A DNA stretch of 64,000 bases from Lota lota (GCA_026745465.1 JACYXH010000179.1:1-64000); one strand, 5' to 3'; positions 20,270 through 30,325 are shown, numbered from the stretch's first letter. Numbers and translations: made by a program. The notes: generated from the letters alone by a model not told the origin.

Positions 20270-20700
20270 CCTTTCATACGTAGTGTGTGGCGTAGCACAC
20301 CTACACTCGGCAGTTGTGGATGTGGATCCTCCAGATCGCTCTATGGGTCTCTCTTCAAATGGTACACATGTGCATCTCTCAAATGAACGAATCATCACGA
20401 ATCAATGTCAAAGACTGAAGAAGTAGATCAAGCTTGGCCAAATGGTTGACTAGTAAACATGAGATCCTGCGTTGAAATCCCAGCTGTACCGTGTTTTGTG
20501 TAACAAGCTCCCACAATAGCATTTGCTTAAGAAGCCAATACATTTTTTCGAATGACACATTCACAGAATAATCTCAAGGTATTGCAGACCTCTTTTGTTG
20601 TCTTCTCAATCATTTGTTGAATAATTTCTTTCGCACTGAAAGTGGTGCTGCAAGAAAGAAGTGACAGCACACACAATGTTGAAGATACATTTTAAAACTG
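20270..20700 (-). repeat. Inverted copy of 15290-15700 spacer block
   Basis: Shares the gaagagagacccatagagc block (as complement near 20345), the tRNA-like remnant (20430-20495) and the ctttcagtgcgaaagaaat stretch near 20630-20645 (as complement). Confidence 0.75.
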
Positions 20701-21037
20701 CGCGTGTTGCCCTCGTTCTCGGGGGGCCTTTGGGTCGTTTGCTCCGGTCGTGGGGCGGGGCCTTGCCACCCTGTGGGAGGGGGGGCACGAAGACACGTAG
20801 GAATTTGTATCCTGTTTGCTCGATTGTGCTTTCCCTTCAGGGAGAGCAAGTATCCTTTGTGTGTGTAAATATGGTTTTGTATTCAATATTGTATAATGTT
20901 ATGAGTGTTTTTTCAACTCTGCATTAGTAGACTTTGTTTTTGAATTTTGATTGGGGATGTCTTGATCTGTATATATTGTATATATTACTTTGTCAATTTG
21001 TGAATTGAAAAAAACGTTACAAATATTAAAAAAAAAG
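20701..21037 (+). mobile_element. LINE-like 3' tail inserted in a tRNA-Asp gene (copy 1)
   Basis: A GC-rich start (tcggggggcctttgggtcg) followed by a T/A-rich non-coding stretch and an A-rich 3' end (21007-21037) that runs straight into the 3' half of a tRNA-Asp. A second copy lies at about 24556-25139 with the same 3' junction. No reverse transcriptase frame is present; the LINE call rests on shape (5' truncation, A-rich 3' end) only. Confidence 0.5.
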
Positions 21038-21087
21038 TATCCCAGCCTGTCACGCGGGAGATCGGTGTTCAATTCCCCGACGATGAG
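21038..21087 (+). pseudogene. tRNA-Asp 3' half
   Basis: GTATCCCAGCCTGTCACGCGG onward, through the T arm to ATGAG. The D arm and acceptor 5' strand are replaced by the A-rich end of the inserted element. Confidence 0.75.
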
Positions 21088-21229
21088 TACTTGACATTAA
21101 CCCACAGTCATCATCGTTGTGTTCCTTTAGGGGCAGTCAGTTTCTGTGAGCAAGAAGCGATCTTCAATGTACATGACAAAAGCAACGAAATTCACACAAC
21201 GATCCACTCTTGGAAGATTTCTCTTCTGT

Positions 21230-21264
21230 GTCAGGATGGCCGAGCGATCTAAAGCGCTGCCAGA
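21230..21264 (+). pseudogene. tRNA-Leu 5' fragment
   Basis: GTCAGGATGGCCGAGCGATC... to gcgctgcc, then unrelated DNA. Broken at the anticodon arm. Confidence 0.65.
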
Positions 21265-21900
21265 GTTGTCCACTGACGCAAGCCCGCAGCTTTTCAACCC
21301 AGCTGTAGAGGAAACTCCCCATCCCTTTGCAGAGAAGCCCAAACGCATAAACACTGAAATAAAATAAATAAAAATAAAAGCTCAAGAGCCCATAGCTCTG
21401 ATGGCAACACGCATCAGTGGGAGCCCATACCAAACACGCTCAGGTCGTGTTAGTAGGCCGAACCCCAAATACAAAGACTGAGCGATTCGAGTTTTGTGTG
21501 GACATTAAGCACCACATGCTCAGTGTTGTACAATGTTCTGAAAGGATGTTAAGTAATATTCAGTTAGATCACATGCCATGTTTTGTTATCTTCCATACCT
21601 AATAGGTTGTTTAGATAGACATTGAATTGTTATTATATATCTTAGCCATGTTCTGTTTTGTGTTAGGGCTACAAGCTAAAGGGTGTAGAGCATCCAGTGT
21701 ACAATTTGGGTGTGCACCCGTAGCAGCCACCATACTTGCTACTGTGCATGCGCGGTTGTTGGTGCGCCCCGGACGGGTTCAGTGGGTCATGTCATGTTGG
21801 TCCAGAACTTACCATTGTGTTCAAATAAAAGCAATACAGTTGCAAAGTATTCCCTCCGTATCAGGTCATTCAACATCTTCCATGTAAATATTTATACATC
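21265..21900. other. Central spacer of the tRNA cluster
   Basis: No gene or repeat recognised. It contains short A-rich runs (21355-21380). It lies near the symmetry centre for the inner inverted blocks (19.2/23.2 kb and 18.9/23.9 kb). Confidence 0.5.
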
Positions 21901-21995
21901 TGCACACTATGCTGGCTATTTCACTGTAATATATGCTGTAGAATGTGTTGACTGGGACAAGGGTATGATAAAAGCTGCTCAGTTTAACCTGCAAC

Positions 21996-22077
21996 CGTTG
22001 TCGGCAGGATTCGAACCTGCGTGGGGAGACCCTAATGGATTTCTAGTCCATCGCCTTAACCACTCGGCCACGACAAC
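21996..22077 (-). tRNA. tRNA-Ser(AGA), intact
   Basis: 82 nt, acceptor GTTGTCG/CGACAAC, loop CTAGAAA, T arm and variable arm all paired. The cleanest Ser gene in the cluster. Confidence 0.93.
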
Positions 22078-22197
22078 AAGTGGGCATTAGCAACAAGTGG
22101 GCATTAGCTTGTCAGTTGTTTCAATTGTAACATTCTGCAACATTTAAGGTATGCATTGTCTGAACTACCTTTGATAAAAATATCACTGATCAAATAC

Positions 22198-22269
22198 TGG
22201 AGATACCAGGGATTGAACCCGGGGCCTCATACATGCGAAGCATGCACTCTACCACTGAGCTACATCCCC
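22198..22269 (-). tRNA. tRNA-Ala(CGC)
   Basis: 72 nt, loop TTCGCAT gives anticodon CGC. Acceptor and T stems pair with wobbles. One base in the anticodon separates it from the TGC copies beside it. Confidence 0.85.
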
Positions 22270-22299
22270 TTACTGTCATAAACCTTACATTTCATATCT

Positions 22300-22350
22300 G
22301 CAGATGGAGAGCACAATGGATTTGTAGTCCATTGCCTTAGCCACAACAGC
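22300..22350 (-). pseudogene. tRNA-Ser-like fragment
   Basis: tgttgtggctaaggcaatgg and ggactacaaatcc on the minus strand. The rest is missing. Confidence 0.4.
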
Positions 22351-22471
22351 ACATAAGGTTGTTTGGAAGTCAATCGGTTGTTCAAAGAGTCACATTCTGC
22401 AATGTTTCATGATTGAATTATAGTTTACTTCTACTTTATATAAAGTACAATGCCTTGCTTTCGCAACATTG

Positions 22472-22543
22472 TAGAGATACCAGGGATTAAATGCTGGGCC
22501 TCATACAAGCAAAGCATGCACTCTACCACTGAGCTACATTGAC
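22472..22543 (-). pseudogene. tRNA-Ala(TGC)-like, degenerate
   Basis: ATGTAGCTCAGTGGTAGAG and loop TTTGCTT on the minus strand. The acceptor 5' end and T loop are altered. Confidence 0.6.
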
Positions 22544-22850
22544 TTCAACACTTGGACATGACAACTCTAGTCATCAGATCAATCGGTCCTTTGAACAGTA
22601 ACAGAACGCATATGTTCAGGTTGGGAGAACATCTTGTTATAAACAATAGATGCTTTGACCTAATCTAGCAGATGCCAGAGACTGAACCCACATAATAAAT
22701 GCATCTTCACTGTACTACAATGCTGTATAATGTGTTGACTGGCACAAGGGTATCTCAGCTGCTCAGTTTAACCTGCAACTGTTGTCGGCAGGATGCTTTG
22801 TCCGAGCTACCTCTGATAAAAGATCACTGTGCAAACATTCCATCAAAGAC

Positions 22851-22922
22851 TGGAGATGCCGGGGATTGAACCCGGGGCCTCATACATGCAAAGCATGCGC
22901 TCTACCACTGAGCTACATCCCC
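22851..22922 (-). tRNA. tRNA-Ala(TGC), intact
   Basis: 72 nt, loop TTTGCAT, T arm CCGGGTTCAATCCCCGG, acceptor paired. Both internal promoter boxes are consensus. Confidence 0.93.
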
Positions 22923-22952
22923 TACTTTTATTAATCTGATCTGATGACTAGG

Positions 22953-23034
22953 GTTGTCATGTCCAAGTGTTGAAGGCAATGGACTCAAAAATCATTAGTG
23001 TGTCCCTACACAGAAATTAATCTTGCCGACAACA
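22953..23034 (+). pseudogene. tRNA-Ser-like, degenerate
   Basis: gttgtcatgtccaagtgttg, ggactcaaaaatc (loop would read CAA), end ttgccgacaac. Mirror of 19498-19578. Confidence 0.5.
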
Positions 23035-23071
23035 GTTGCCCAGTGCTTCTATCAGCGGGCAGGCCAGGTCT

Positions 23072-23300
23072 CTATAAAACATCTGATACCTTGTGCCAGT
23101 CAATAACATATTCATCCCTTGTATCGTTAAGCGAAGCTTCAGCTATTGGTTGCACATATATACAATATAAATAACAGAGGGCATGCATATCATCAGTAGA
23201 TCGTATGCTTCTAATGAAGGAGGCCTGATATTCAATCACCGCCATCTCCAAGATGTAATCAAAGCAAGCCGTTGTCAAGGGCATCAGACTATTTCAAATT
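23072..23300 (-). repeat. Inverted spacer block (mirror of 19200-19458)
   Basis: Matches 19200-19458 in reverse orientation. Sums of paired positions place the local symmetry axis near 21.3 kb. Confidence 0.8.
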
Positions 23301-23389
23301 TAGATCACACAATGTTTTCAGAACTTCAAACGTTGCAATCTGTTACTGTTCGAACAATTTATAGACTTCAGGCCGAGAAGGTATGTTGT

Positions 23390-23457
23390 CCTGACCATGC
23401 GGTTAAGGTGATAGACTAAAAATCCATTATATCTCCCTCTGCAGGATTGAATTAAGC
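23390..23457 (+). pseudogene. tRNA-Ser-like, degenerate
   Basis: gttgtcctgaccatgcggtt, agactaaaaatcc (loop would read AAA), decayed T arm. Confidence 0.45.
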
Positions 23458-23568
23458 CGAACCTCTTGGCCTTTACAGCTCCTCTTGACCAATAACAAAT
23501 GGAACTCTTATTAGTATTGCAGTATCTTATTCGTAATGCTTTGTATTGTTGAACCATTAAGCACCAAT

Positions 23569-23650
23569 CGCTGTGAGCAGGACTTGAACCTGCGCGTGTA
23601 TCACCCATTGGATTTCAAGTCAAACACCTTAACCACTCGGCCATCACAGC
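23569..23650 (-). tRNA. tRNA-Ser(TGA)
   Basis: 82 nt, acceptor GCTGTGA/TCACAGC, loop CTTGAAA, T arm GCAGGTTCAAGTCCTGC paired. One mismatch in the anticodon stem. Confidence 0.85.
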
Positions 23651-23788
23651 TCCTTACCTAAATACTAAAATGGCATTATTTTCTAACACAGAGTCCCAAG
23701 GGACATTCGTTAAATAAAAAATACCCTCAATACAGAGTGAAACATCTGTTTGAAGCACTTCATAGAGGTTGTTTGTAATGAGATGCCT

Positions 23789-23870
23789 TTGGCAGAATTT
23801 GAACTGGCGCTGATAGAAACCATTGGATTTTGAATCCAAAAGTATTACCTCTCAGACATCATAACACCTT
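23789..23870 (-). pseudogene. tRNA-like, Ser-type body with CAA loop
   Basis: Minus strand: gatgtctgagaggtaatact, ttttggattcaaaatcc and B-box agttcaaattctg. The acceptor is poorly paired. Confidence 0.5.
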
Positions 23871-23977
23871 TGTACATGAAACAAAGGGAATATCTGTTAG
23901 TCAAGATGGATTAGCCTTTGGACTTTGACAATTACTAAGGCTTGTTTTTGGGTGGTCTAGTCAAAACTCTCAGCAGA

Positions 23978-24060
23978 CAAGGCTCTGTGAAGGATTTGAT
24001 CTTTCTCAGTTCCCAGGGAGTTTTGAGTCTAATGCCTTAACCACTGCTCCAGAACAGTTT
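23978..24060 (-). pseudogene. tRNA-like, degenerate (mirror of 18781-18858)
   Basis: Minus strand gttctggagcagtggttaag and attagactcaaaactcc remain. Confidence 0.4.
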
Positions 24061-24249
24061 CATATTTTGGTGTAAAATGGGATTCTATTTGCAAAATATT
24101 CCCAATTGACATGCAGCAATCAAAGAAGGTCCTAAGTGCACAGTAAAACATGTTTTTTAACTTCTTCATAGAGGATGATCAAATTTAAACCAAAACACAC
24201 ACTAAATTCTGACATAATCCAATATGCACCTTTGGATTCCTTTGAAATG

Positions 24250-24297
24250 GGAAGCTGAGAGCAGGATTCAAACCAGACCGGGTAAAACCCAATGGCC
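24250..24297 (-). pseudogene. tRNA-Ser 3' half
   Basis: Minus strand: ccattgggttttacccg then gtttgaatcctgctctcagc. Ends at the anticodon stem, where it abuts a tRNA-Asp 3' half in the opposite orientation. Confidence 0.6.
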
Positions 24298-24347
24298 TGT
24301 CACGCGGGAGACCGGGGTTCAATTCCCCGACGGGGAGTGTTTGACAT
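24298..24347 (+). pseudogene. tRNA-Asp 3' half
   Basis: cctgtcacgcgggagaccgg... to cgacggggag. The 5' half is missing and replaced by the inverted tRNA-Ser half. Confidence 0.75.
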
Positions 24348-24481
24348 TAACCCACAGTCACCAATGTCTTGTTCCTTTAGGAGCAGTCAGTGTCTGTGAG
24401 CAAGAAGCAGTCTTTGATTTCCATGACAAGTTTAACAAAATTTACGCAACGATACACAGTGGTACATTTCCAATTACGTAT

Positions 24482-24555
24482 CAGGATGGCCGAGCGGTCT
24501 AAGGCACTGCGTTTAGGTCGCAGTCTCCACTGGAGGCGTGGGTTCAAATCAACTG
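24482..24555 (+). pseudogene. tRNA-Leu(TAG), truncated in the T arm
   Basis: atcaggatggccgagcggtc, loop TTTAGGT (anticodon TAG), variable arm intact, then the sequence departs after gggttcaaatc into the body of the LINE-like insert. Confidence 0.7.
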
Positions 24556-25139
24556 CTTGGAAGGCAGCTTTGCTTACCGCTGTAACACCAACGCAGGAGT
24601 GAGAAATTACGTATTGTGGATCGTCCGACCTGACCTCAAAACACGGAGGAACCTAGTTTGGTAGTAGCAGATGCATTATCACAGGGGCGCCACTGTGGCG
24701 GTGCGTCTGCTGCTGCTGGCACGGGTTCAAGGGTGGGGGGCGCGGCTGGGCTCGTGCGCTTGTCTGTTTGGCGGGGGGGGGGGGGTGGGGGGGGGGGGGG
24801 GGGGGGGGCCGTCGCTCTCGGGGGGGCCTTTGGGTCGATCGCTCCGGTCATGGGGCGGGGCCTTGCCTCCCTGTGGGAGGGGGAGCACAACGGCACGTAG
24901 GAATTTGTATCCTGTTTGCTCGATTGTGCTTTCCTCTCAGGGTGAGCAAGTATCCTTTGTGTGTGTAAATATGGTTTTGTATTCAATATCGTATAATGTT
25001 ATGAGTGTTTTTTTTCAATTCTGCATTAATAGACTTTGTTTTTGAATTTTGATTGGGGATGTCTTGATCTGTATATATTGTACAAATTACTTTGTAAATT
25101 TGTGAATGAAAAAAAAAATCAAAAAGATTTAATAAAAAA
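24556..25139 (+). mobile_element. LINE-like 3' region between two broken tRNAs (copy 2)
   Basis: Longer copy of 20701-21037, with an extra GC-rich 5' part and a poly-G tract (24771-24807). Its 5' end adjoins a tRNA-Leu T arm and its A-rich 3' end (25108-25139) enters a tRNA-Asp at the same base as in copy 1. Unclassified. Confidence 0.5.
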
Positions 25140-25189
25140 GTATCCCAGCCTGTCACGCGGGAGACCGGGGTTCAATTCCCCGACGATGA
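25140..25189 (+). pseudogene. tRNA-Asp 3' half
   Basis: gtatcccagcctgtcacgcg onward to cgacgatga, preceded by the A-rich insert end. Same structure as 21038-21087. Confidence 0.75.
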
Positions 25190-25336
25190 CTACTTGACAT
25201 TAACCCACAGTCATCAACGTTGTGTTCCTTTAGGAGCAGTCAGTTTCTGTGAGCAAGAAGCGATCTTCGATGTACATGACAAAAGCAACAAAATTCACGC
25301 AACGATCCACTCTTAGACAATTTCTCTTCAGTGTCA

Positions 25337-25385
25337 GGATGGCCGAGCGGTCTAAGGCGCTGCGTTAAGTTCCCACTTCTGACAT
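25337..25385 (+). pseudogene. tRNA-Leu with internal deletion
   Basis: GTCAGGATGGCCGAGCGG... to gcgttaag joined directly to ttcccacttctgaca. The anticodon 3' strand, variable arm and most of the T arm are gone. Confidence 0.7.
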
Positions 25386-25548
25386 AATTTTTGAGAACGA
25401 CTAAGGACATGCGAAAACACTATCGAAATGACCTTAGATATCAAAAGCCCATCAAAGTTTAGTTCGCCCTCATCAGCTAGATGTTTAGAAAGAGGTCACC
25501 TCACACATAGTGTTCAAGTTCCAGTTCAGAACTGATTAAAGTGTGCCT

Positions 25549-25619
25549 TGCATTGGCCGGGAATCGAACCCGGGCCTCCCGCGTGGCAGGTGAGAATTCT
25601 ACCACTGAACAACAAATCC
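25549..25619 (-). tRNA. tRNA-Gly(GCC), acceptor altered
   Basis: 71 nt, loop CTGCCAC, T arm intact. The 5' acceptor strand (GGATTTG) no longer pairs with CCAATGC. Confidence 0.7.
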
Positions 25620-25838
25620 TTAATTGGTGCTGCATTTTGGCTCACACAATTTTTCCAACACACATATACACCTTCAGGACTCAAAGTATTTACTCACTTC
25701 AAAGAATACTGGAACCCCATGGCTCCTCGTTATCAATGCTTGCTTTCTCAAGAATTTGGGCTCCCAGAAATGAATTTGAATGACACACATTTACAGCTGT
25801 AGACGGCAATGCGCTTACTCATATCTAGGTATTGTCAA

Positions 25839-25910
25839 AGCTTGTTAGTATGGTGGTCAGCATACCTGCCTGTCACGTGAGAGACCGTGGTTCAATGCCC
25901 CGACGGGGAG
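25839..25910 (+). tRNA. tRNA-Asp(GTC), degenerate
   Basis: 72 nt, loop CTGTCAC, but with changes in the acceptor 5' strand, the D arm (atggtgg) and the T arm (ttcaatgcc). Confidence 0.65.
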
Positions 25911-26052
25911 TATTTGATCCTTACCCAACACATAAAATGTTGCGCTATTTTAGGAGCAGTCGGTGTCTGTGAGCAAGAAGCAGTCTTTGATTTCCGTGAC
26001 AAGTTTAACGAAATTTACACAACGATCCACAGTGGTACATTTCCAGTTATGT

Positions 26053-26135
26053 GTCAGGATGGCCGAGCGGTCTAAGGCGCTGCGTTAAGGTCGCAGTCTC
26101 CACTGGAGGCATGGGTTCAAATCCCACTTCTGACA
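26053..26135 (+). tRNA. tRNA-Leu(AAG), near intact
   Basis: 83 nt, loop TTAAGGT, acceptor fully paired, B box GGTTCAAATCC. One T-stem mismatch. Mirror of 13682-13764. Confidence 0.88.
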
Positions 26136-26298
26136 GATGTTTTGAGGATGGCTAAGGACAAGCGAAATCACTATTGAAATAAACTTTTGATATCAAATCA
26201 CTCTTTAAAATTTAGTTCACACTCATCAGCTTGATGTTCAGAAGTGACATCGAGCAAAGCATTTCAGTTGCTGTTCAGAACTGATCTTAAGTGTGCCT

Positions 26299-26369
26299 TG
26301 CATTGGTTGGGAAGCGAACCCAGGCCTCCCGCGTGGCAGGCGAGAATTCTACCACTGAACCAACAATGC
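26299..26369 (-). tRNA. tRNA-Gly(GCC), degenerate
   Basis: 71 nt, loop CTGCCAC. The B box reads ggttcgcttcc, losing the conserved A58, and the T stem is weakened. Mirror of 13448. Confidence 0.7.
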
Positions 26370-26597
26370 TTGATTGTTAGATAATGTTAGCTTATACAAT
26401 TTGTCCAACACACATTAACACCTGCAGGACTCAAAGTATTTACTCAGGTCAAGGAATACTGGAACCCCACGGCTCCTCGTTATCAATGCTTGCTTTCTCA
26501 AGAATTTGGGCTCCCAGAATTGAATCTGTCGGACAAAAATAAACACCTGTGGACGTCAATGCGCTTACTAATGTCGAGGTGTTCTCATTCAATCAGT

Positions 26598-26669
26598 TCC
26601 TCGTTAGTATAGTGGTCAGTATCCCCGCCTGTAATGCAGGAGACCTGGGTTCAATTCCCCGATGGGAAT
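26598..26669 (+). tRNA. tRNA-Asp body with GTA anticodon
   Basis: 72 nt, TCCTCGTTAGTATAGTGG as in tRNA-Asp, but the loop is CTGTAAT (anticodon GTA, normally Tyr). Mirror of 13148-13219. The acceptor 3' strand has changes. Confidence 0.65.
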
Positions 26670-26812
26670 TTTTTTACATTAACCCACAGTCACCAATGTC
26701 TTGTTCCTTTAGGAGCAGTCAGTCTCTGTGAGCAAGAAGCAGTCTTTGATTTCCATGACAAGTTTAACGAAATTTACGCAACGATCCACAGTGGTATATT
26801 TCCAATTACGTG

Positions 26813-26856
26813 TCAGGATGGCCGAGCGGTCTAAGGCGCTGCGTTAAGGTCGCAGT
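26813..26856 (+). pseudogene. tRNA-Leu(AAG) 5' half, truncated
   Basis: GTCAGGATGGCCGAGCGG... loop TTAAGGT ... cgcag, then joined to a fragment of the LTR seen at 32088. Mirror of the truncated Leu at 12952-12999. Confidence 0.75.
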
Positions 26857-26900
26857 GAGCCAGGTTGCTTCAACCAGCCGTCATCCACACACACTCCCAC
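26857..26900 (-). mobile_element. LTR fragment (family of 32088-33421), broken
   Basis: On the minus strand it resembles the first ~45 bp of the LTR at 32088 (gggagtgtgtgtggatga ... ctggttgaagca). A small fossil piece sitting at the tRNA/inverted-repeat boundary. Confidence 0.6.
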
Positions 26901-26984
26901 TAACAGTAACTATTGTCATCAGATTCATCAGTACATAATCAAACAATATGAAAAACAAACCAAACAATTTCTGCACAAAACACG

Positions 26985-27097
26985 ACAAAGAGGTAAAAAC
27001 AGAACTTTATTTTAGTATTATTTGTAAAGCCCATTGCAGTATTATTGTATATTGGTAGGCTACTGCTAGTTTTTAACTGTCTCTAACATTGCTTATA

Positions 27098-27134
<37 letters not shown>

Positions 27135-27196
27135 TCTTTCTGAATACCTGCCTGTAAAGGGTGTAACCCTGCTATTATAGAAACATAACCCAATAC

Positions 27197-27230
<34 letters not shown>

Positions 27231-27832
27231 TCATCATTGTCTGTTATCAATCAGAAGCATATAGCCCCCCCTCCCTTTTATGAGTCAAACCACGTCAGTC
27301 CTGTAACTACAAACACAAAACTATAATGACCATCATCTTTATCAAAAGAGGACATTCGTTGGGACACATATTCACTCAACATTCCTTGTCATTTCTACAT
27401 GACTTTATTCAACTTAACAAAGTCAGGAGAACGCCTAACAGAAATGTCTAGGATGAGATCAGCCAATAGAATGGCCTCACTGTATTCAGAGGAATGAGGA
27501 CCACCGTTTAGCGCCTTGTTCCCCTGATAGAAACAAAACGTACAGAAACAAAACACAAACTAAATCAACAAGTAGTCCAGCGTTCCGTCTGTGGCCGTTG
27601 ACCGGCACGCCCAACAGGAAGTCGCCCAATGACGTTCCGTTCCGACCGTTATGAAACAGAAGACGAGAACAACCGAAGTTCCCCATTCAGTGAGCTAGCT
27701 TTGGTTAAGTACACACATTATCGCAGCTGTGTGTGTGTGTGTGTGTGTGTGTGTGAGTGTATGTGTGTGTGTGAGTGAGTGAGTGAGTGAGTGTGAGTGT
27801 GAGAGTGTGTGTGTGTGTGAGGTTGTATGTGA

Positions 27833-27911
<79 letters not shown>

Positions 27912-29016
27912 AGTGAGTGTAAGTGTGTGTGTGTAAGTGTGTGTGTATGTGTGTAGGAGGAGGAGGAAGGTGGAGCAGGTGGAGGACAGGTCCTTGGTGA
28001 GGTCGGGGGTGTAGTTGACCCCGGCCGAGCACGCGTTGTTGGGCTTCTTGGAGAGCATCATGGGGGCCCGCTTCTGTGGTGGAGGAGGGAGGAGGGAGGA
28101 GGGGGGAGGAGGAGGGGGTGGAGGAGGATGAGTGAGGAGCTGGAGGAGGAGGAAGTAGAAGGAGGTGGTGAGGGAGGACGGGGGAAGAGGAGGATGAGGG
28201 AGGAGGGGAAAAGGAGGATGCGGGAGGAGGGGAAGAGGAGGAGCTGTAGGAGGAGGAAGTAGAAGGGGGTGGAGGAGGATGAGGGATGAGCTGGAGGAGA
28301 AAGTAGAAGGAGGTGGTGAGGGAGGGCGGGGGAAGAGGAGGACGAGGGAGGAGAGGAAGAGGAAGAGGAGGAGGAGGGGATGCACACTCCCAACCGTCCA
28401 GCAGACTTGGAAGCGCTGCGACCCTCGGCTCATGTCCCAGGTGGAACCACTGGGAGGCTCCCACCAAGCCATGCCTTGTCCCTCCTCAGGGCTAGCACCT
28501 GAAGCCTTGGCAGGAGCTTCCTCCAGGCTGCTGTGGCAACGCAACCCTGCTGTGGTCAGAGACATCGCATCAAGTAGAGGTCATGCCTTCCAGAAGAGGA
28601 TGAAGAAACACCTCGTCTGCATGGGTCTGCAATCCTAAACGTAAGGACCTCAACAAAGTAGTCATCAACATATTCCTGAGTAGCTGTGGATCGGTGATGG
28701 GTGTTCTTAAATGTGGTCATGAAGCTTGTATCTGTAAAAGCATGCAAGAATAAAAAAAAAAAAGTAGGAAAGGGTTTGTTTAATCCATTTTAATTAGTTT
28801 TCAACTGAATTCACTGTAAGACGCTTATTGATACAAACGTTTAATAAATGACTCACTAGAAAATTGTTCGGACGACAGATGGTGACGCCTGCCCAAAGAA
28901 ACAAATGAAAAACAACAACACAGAATGAAACAGGGTTTAGAGTTCAAATGTGTCTCTTTCTGTCAAGTTACCTCAGTGTGGGGCCCCATCTAAAGCTAGG
29001 GCCACACTGCCTGATT
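26985..29016 (-). repeat. Right arm of the large inverted repeat (copy 1)
   Basis: Reverse-orientation match to 11086-12950: gtaaaaacagaactttattt (26995), ctatataagc/(CA)n, the gaagttccccattcagtgag block (27676), (CA)n (27725-27955), the KKPNNACSAG-type frame (about 28070-27960 on the minus strand), the (GGA)n tract (28075-28380) and tagggccacactgcctgatt (28998). Long open frames here are mostly dipeptide repeat. Confidence 0.85.
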
Positions 29017-29230
29017 TTGATTGTTATCAAAATGAACACAAACGACTACTTCCTGTAGTCGTTTGCAATTTGATATCATTAAACGTATAAAAAACAGGAA
29101 CAAGAGGAGACGGGACAGAGATGGAGAGAGAAATTAACTTTAACTGAACATTTAGATTGGAAGACGCAGAGCTAATGCTGTTGACAGAGACATCGATGAC
29201 AGTCAGCTTCACTGTAGGAGAGAGGGAGGG
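29017..29230 (-). repeat. 3'-flank block (inverted)
   Basis: Reverse copy of 10876-11085, including the tgaagctgactgtcatcg block at about 29194-29211 (complement). Confidence 0.8.
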
Positions 29231-29319
29231 AGAGGGGGCGAGAGAGAGAGAGGGGGAGAGAGAGAGGGGGAGAGAGAGAGGGGGGAGAGAGAGAGCGAGG
29301 GGGAAAGAGAGAGAGGGAA

Positions 29320-29482
29320 TATTCAACAAAAAAAGAAAGAGAAAAGGTGTGTTTATTGGCGCTACGCTCACAGCAGGAACTCTCCCCGGCGTGCACGCGC
29401 ACAGTGCACACACGAGCAGCAGAGCTATGAGAGCAGCAGACAGCGGATTCAGTCAGAGTAGGAAGTAGAGGCGCAAGCAGCG

Positions 29483-29500
<18 letters not shown>
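29320..29500 (+). repeat. Copy of the TRIM upstream module (gtgtttattg ... )
   Basis: gtgtttattggcgctacgct, then gtgcacgcgcacagtgcaca and agagcagcagacagcggatt. A near-identical stretch lies at 59700-59840 in the 5' flank of TRIM copy E, and a diverged one at 58045-58150. No TRIM coding exon follows here. Confidence 0.75.
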
Positions 29501-29515
<15 letters not shown>

Positions 29516-29559
29516 AGATTTAAGTTTGCCCCGTTTGAAGAACTAGCGCACCCCCTGGC

Positions 29560-30249
29560 GGTAAAAGTTGTCTTACACACACACACACACACACAGATCA
29601 TCATTGTCTGTTATCAATCAGAAAAATATAGCCCCTCCTCCCTATTATGAGTCAAACCACGTCAGTCCTGTAACTACAAACACAAAACTATAATGACTAT
29701 CATCTTCATCAAAAGAGGACAGTCGTTGCGACACATATTCACTCAACATTCCTTGTTGTTTCTACATGACTTTATTCAACTTAATAAAGTCAGGAGAACG
29801 CCTAACAGAAATGTATAGGATGAGATCAGCCAATAGAATGGCCTCACTGTATTCAGAGGAATGAGGACCACCGTTTAGCGCCTTGTTCCCCTGATAGAAA
29901 CAAAACGTACAGAAACAAAACACAAACTAAATAAACAAGTAGTCCAGCGTTCCGTCTGTGGCCGTTGACCGGCACGCCCAACAGGAAGTCGCCCAACGAC
30001 GTTCCGATCCGACCGTTATGAAACAGAAGACGAGAACAACCGAAGTTCCACATTCAGTGAGCTAGCTTTGGTTAAGTGCACACATTATCGCAGCTGTGAT
30101 TGTGAGTGTGTATATGTGTGTATGTGTGTACGTGTGTGTGAGTGTGTGTGTATGTGTGTATGTATGTGTGTGTGAGAGTGTGTGTGTGTGTGAGGTTGTA
30201 TGTGAGTGAGTGAGTGAGTGAGTGAGTGAGTGAGTGAGTGAGTGAGTGA

Positions 30250-30325
<76 letters not shown>

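Noticed and set aside
27705-28565. Long minus-strand frame (~286 codons)
   Set aside because: More than half is Thr-His, Ser and Pro runs encoded by (CA)n and (TCC)n microsatellites. Only the short KKPNNACSAG stretch is kept between copies.
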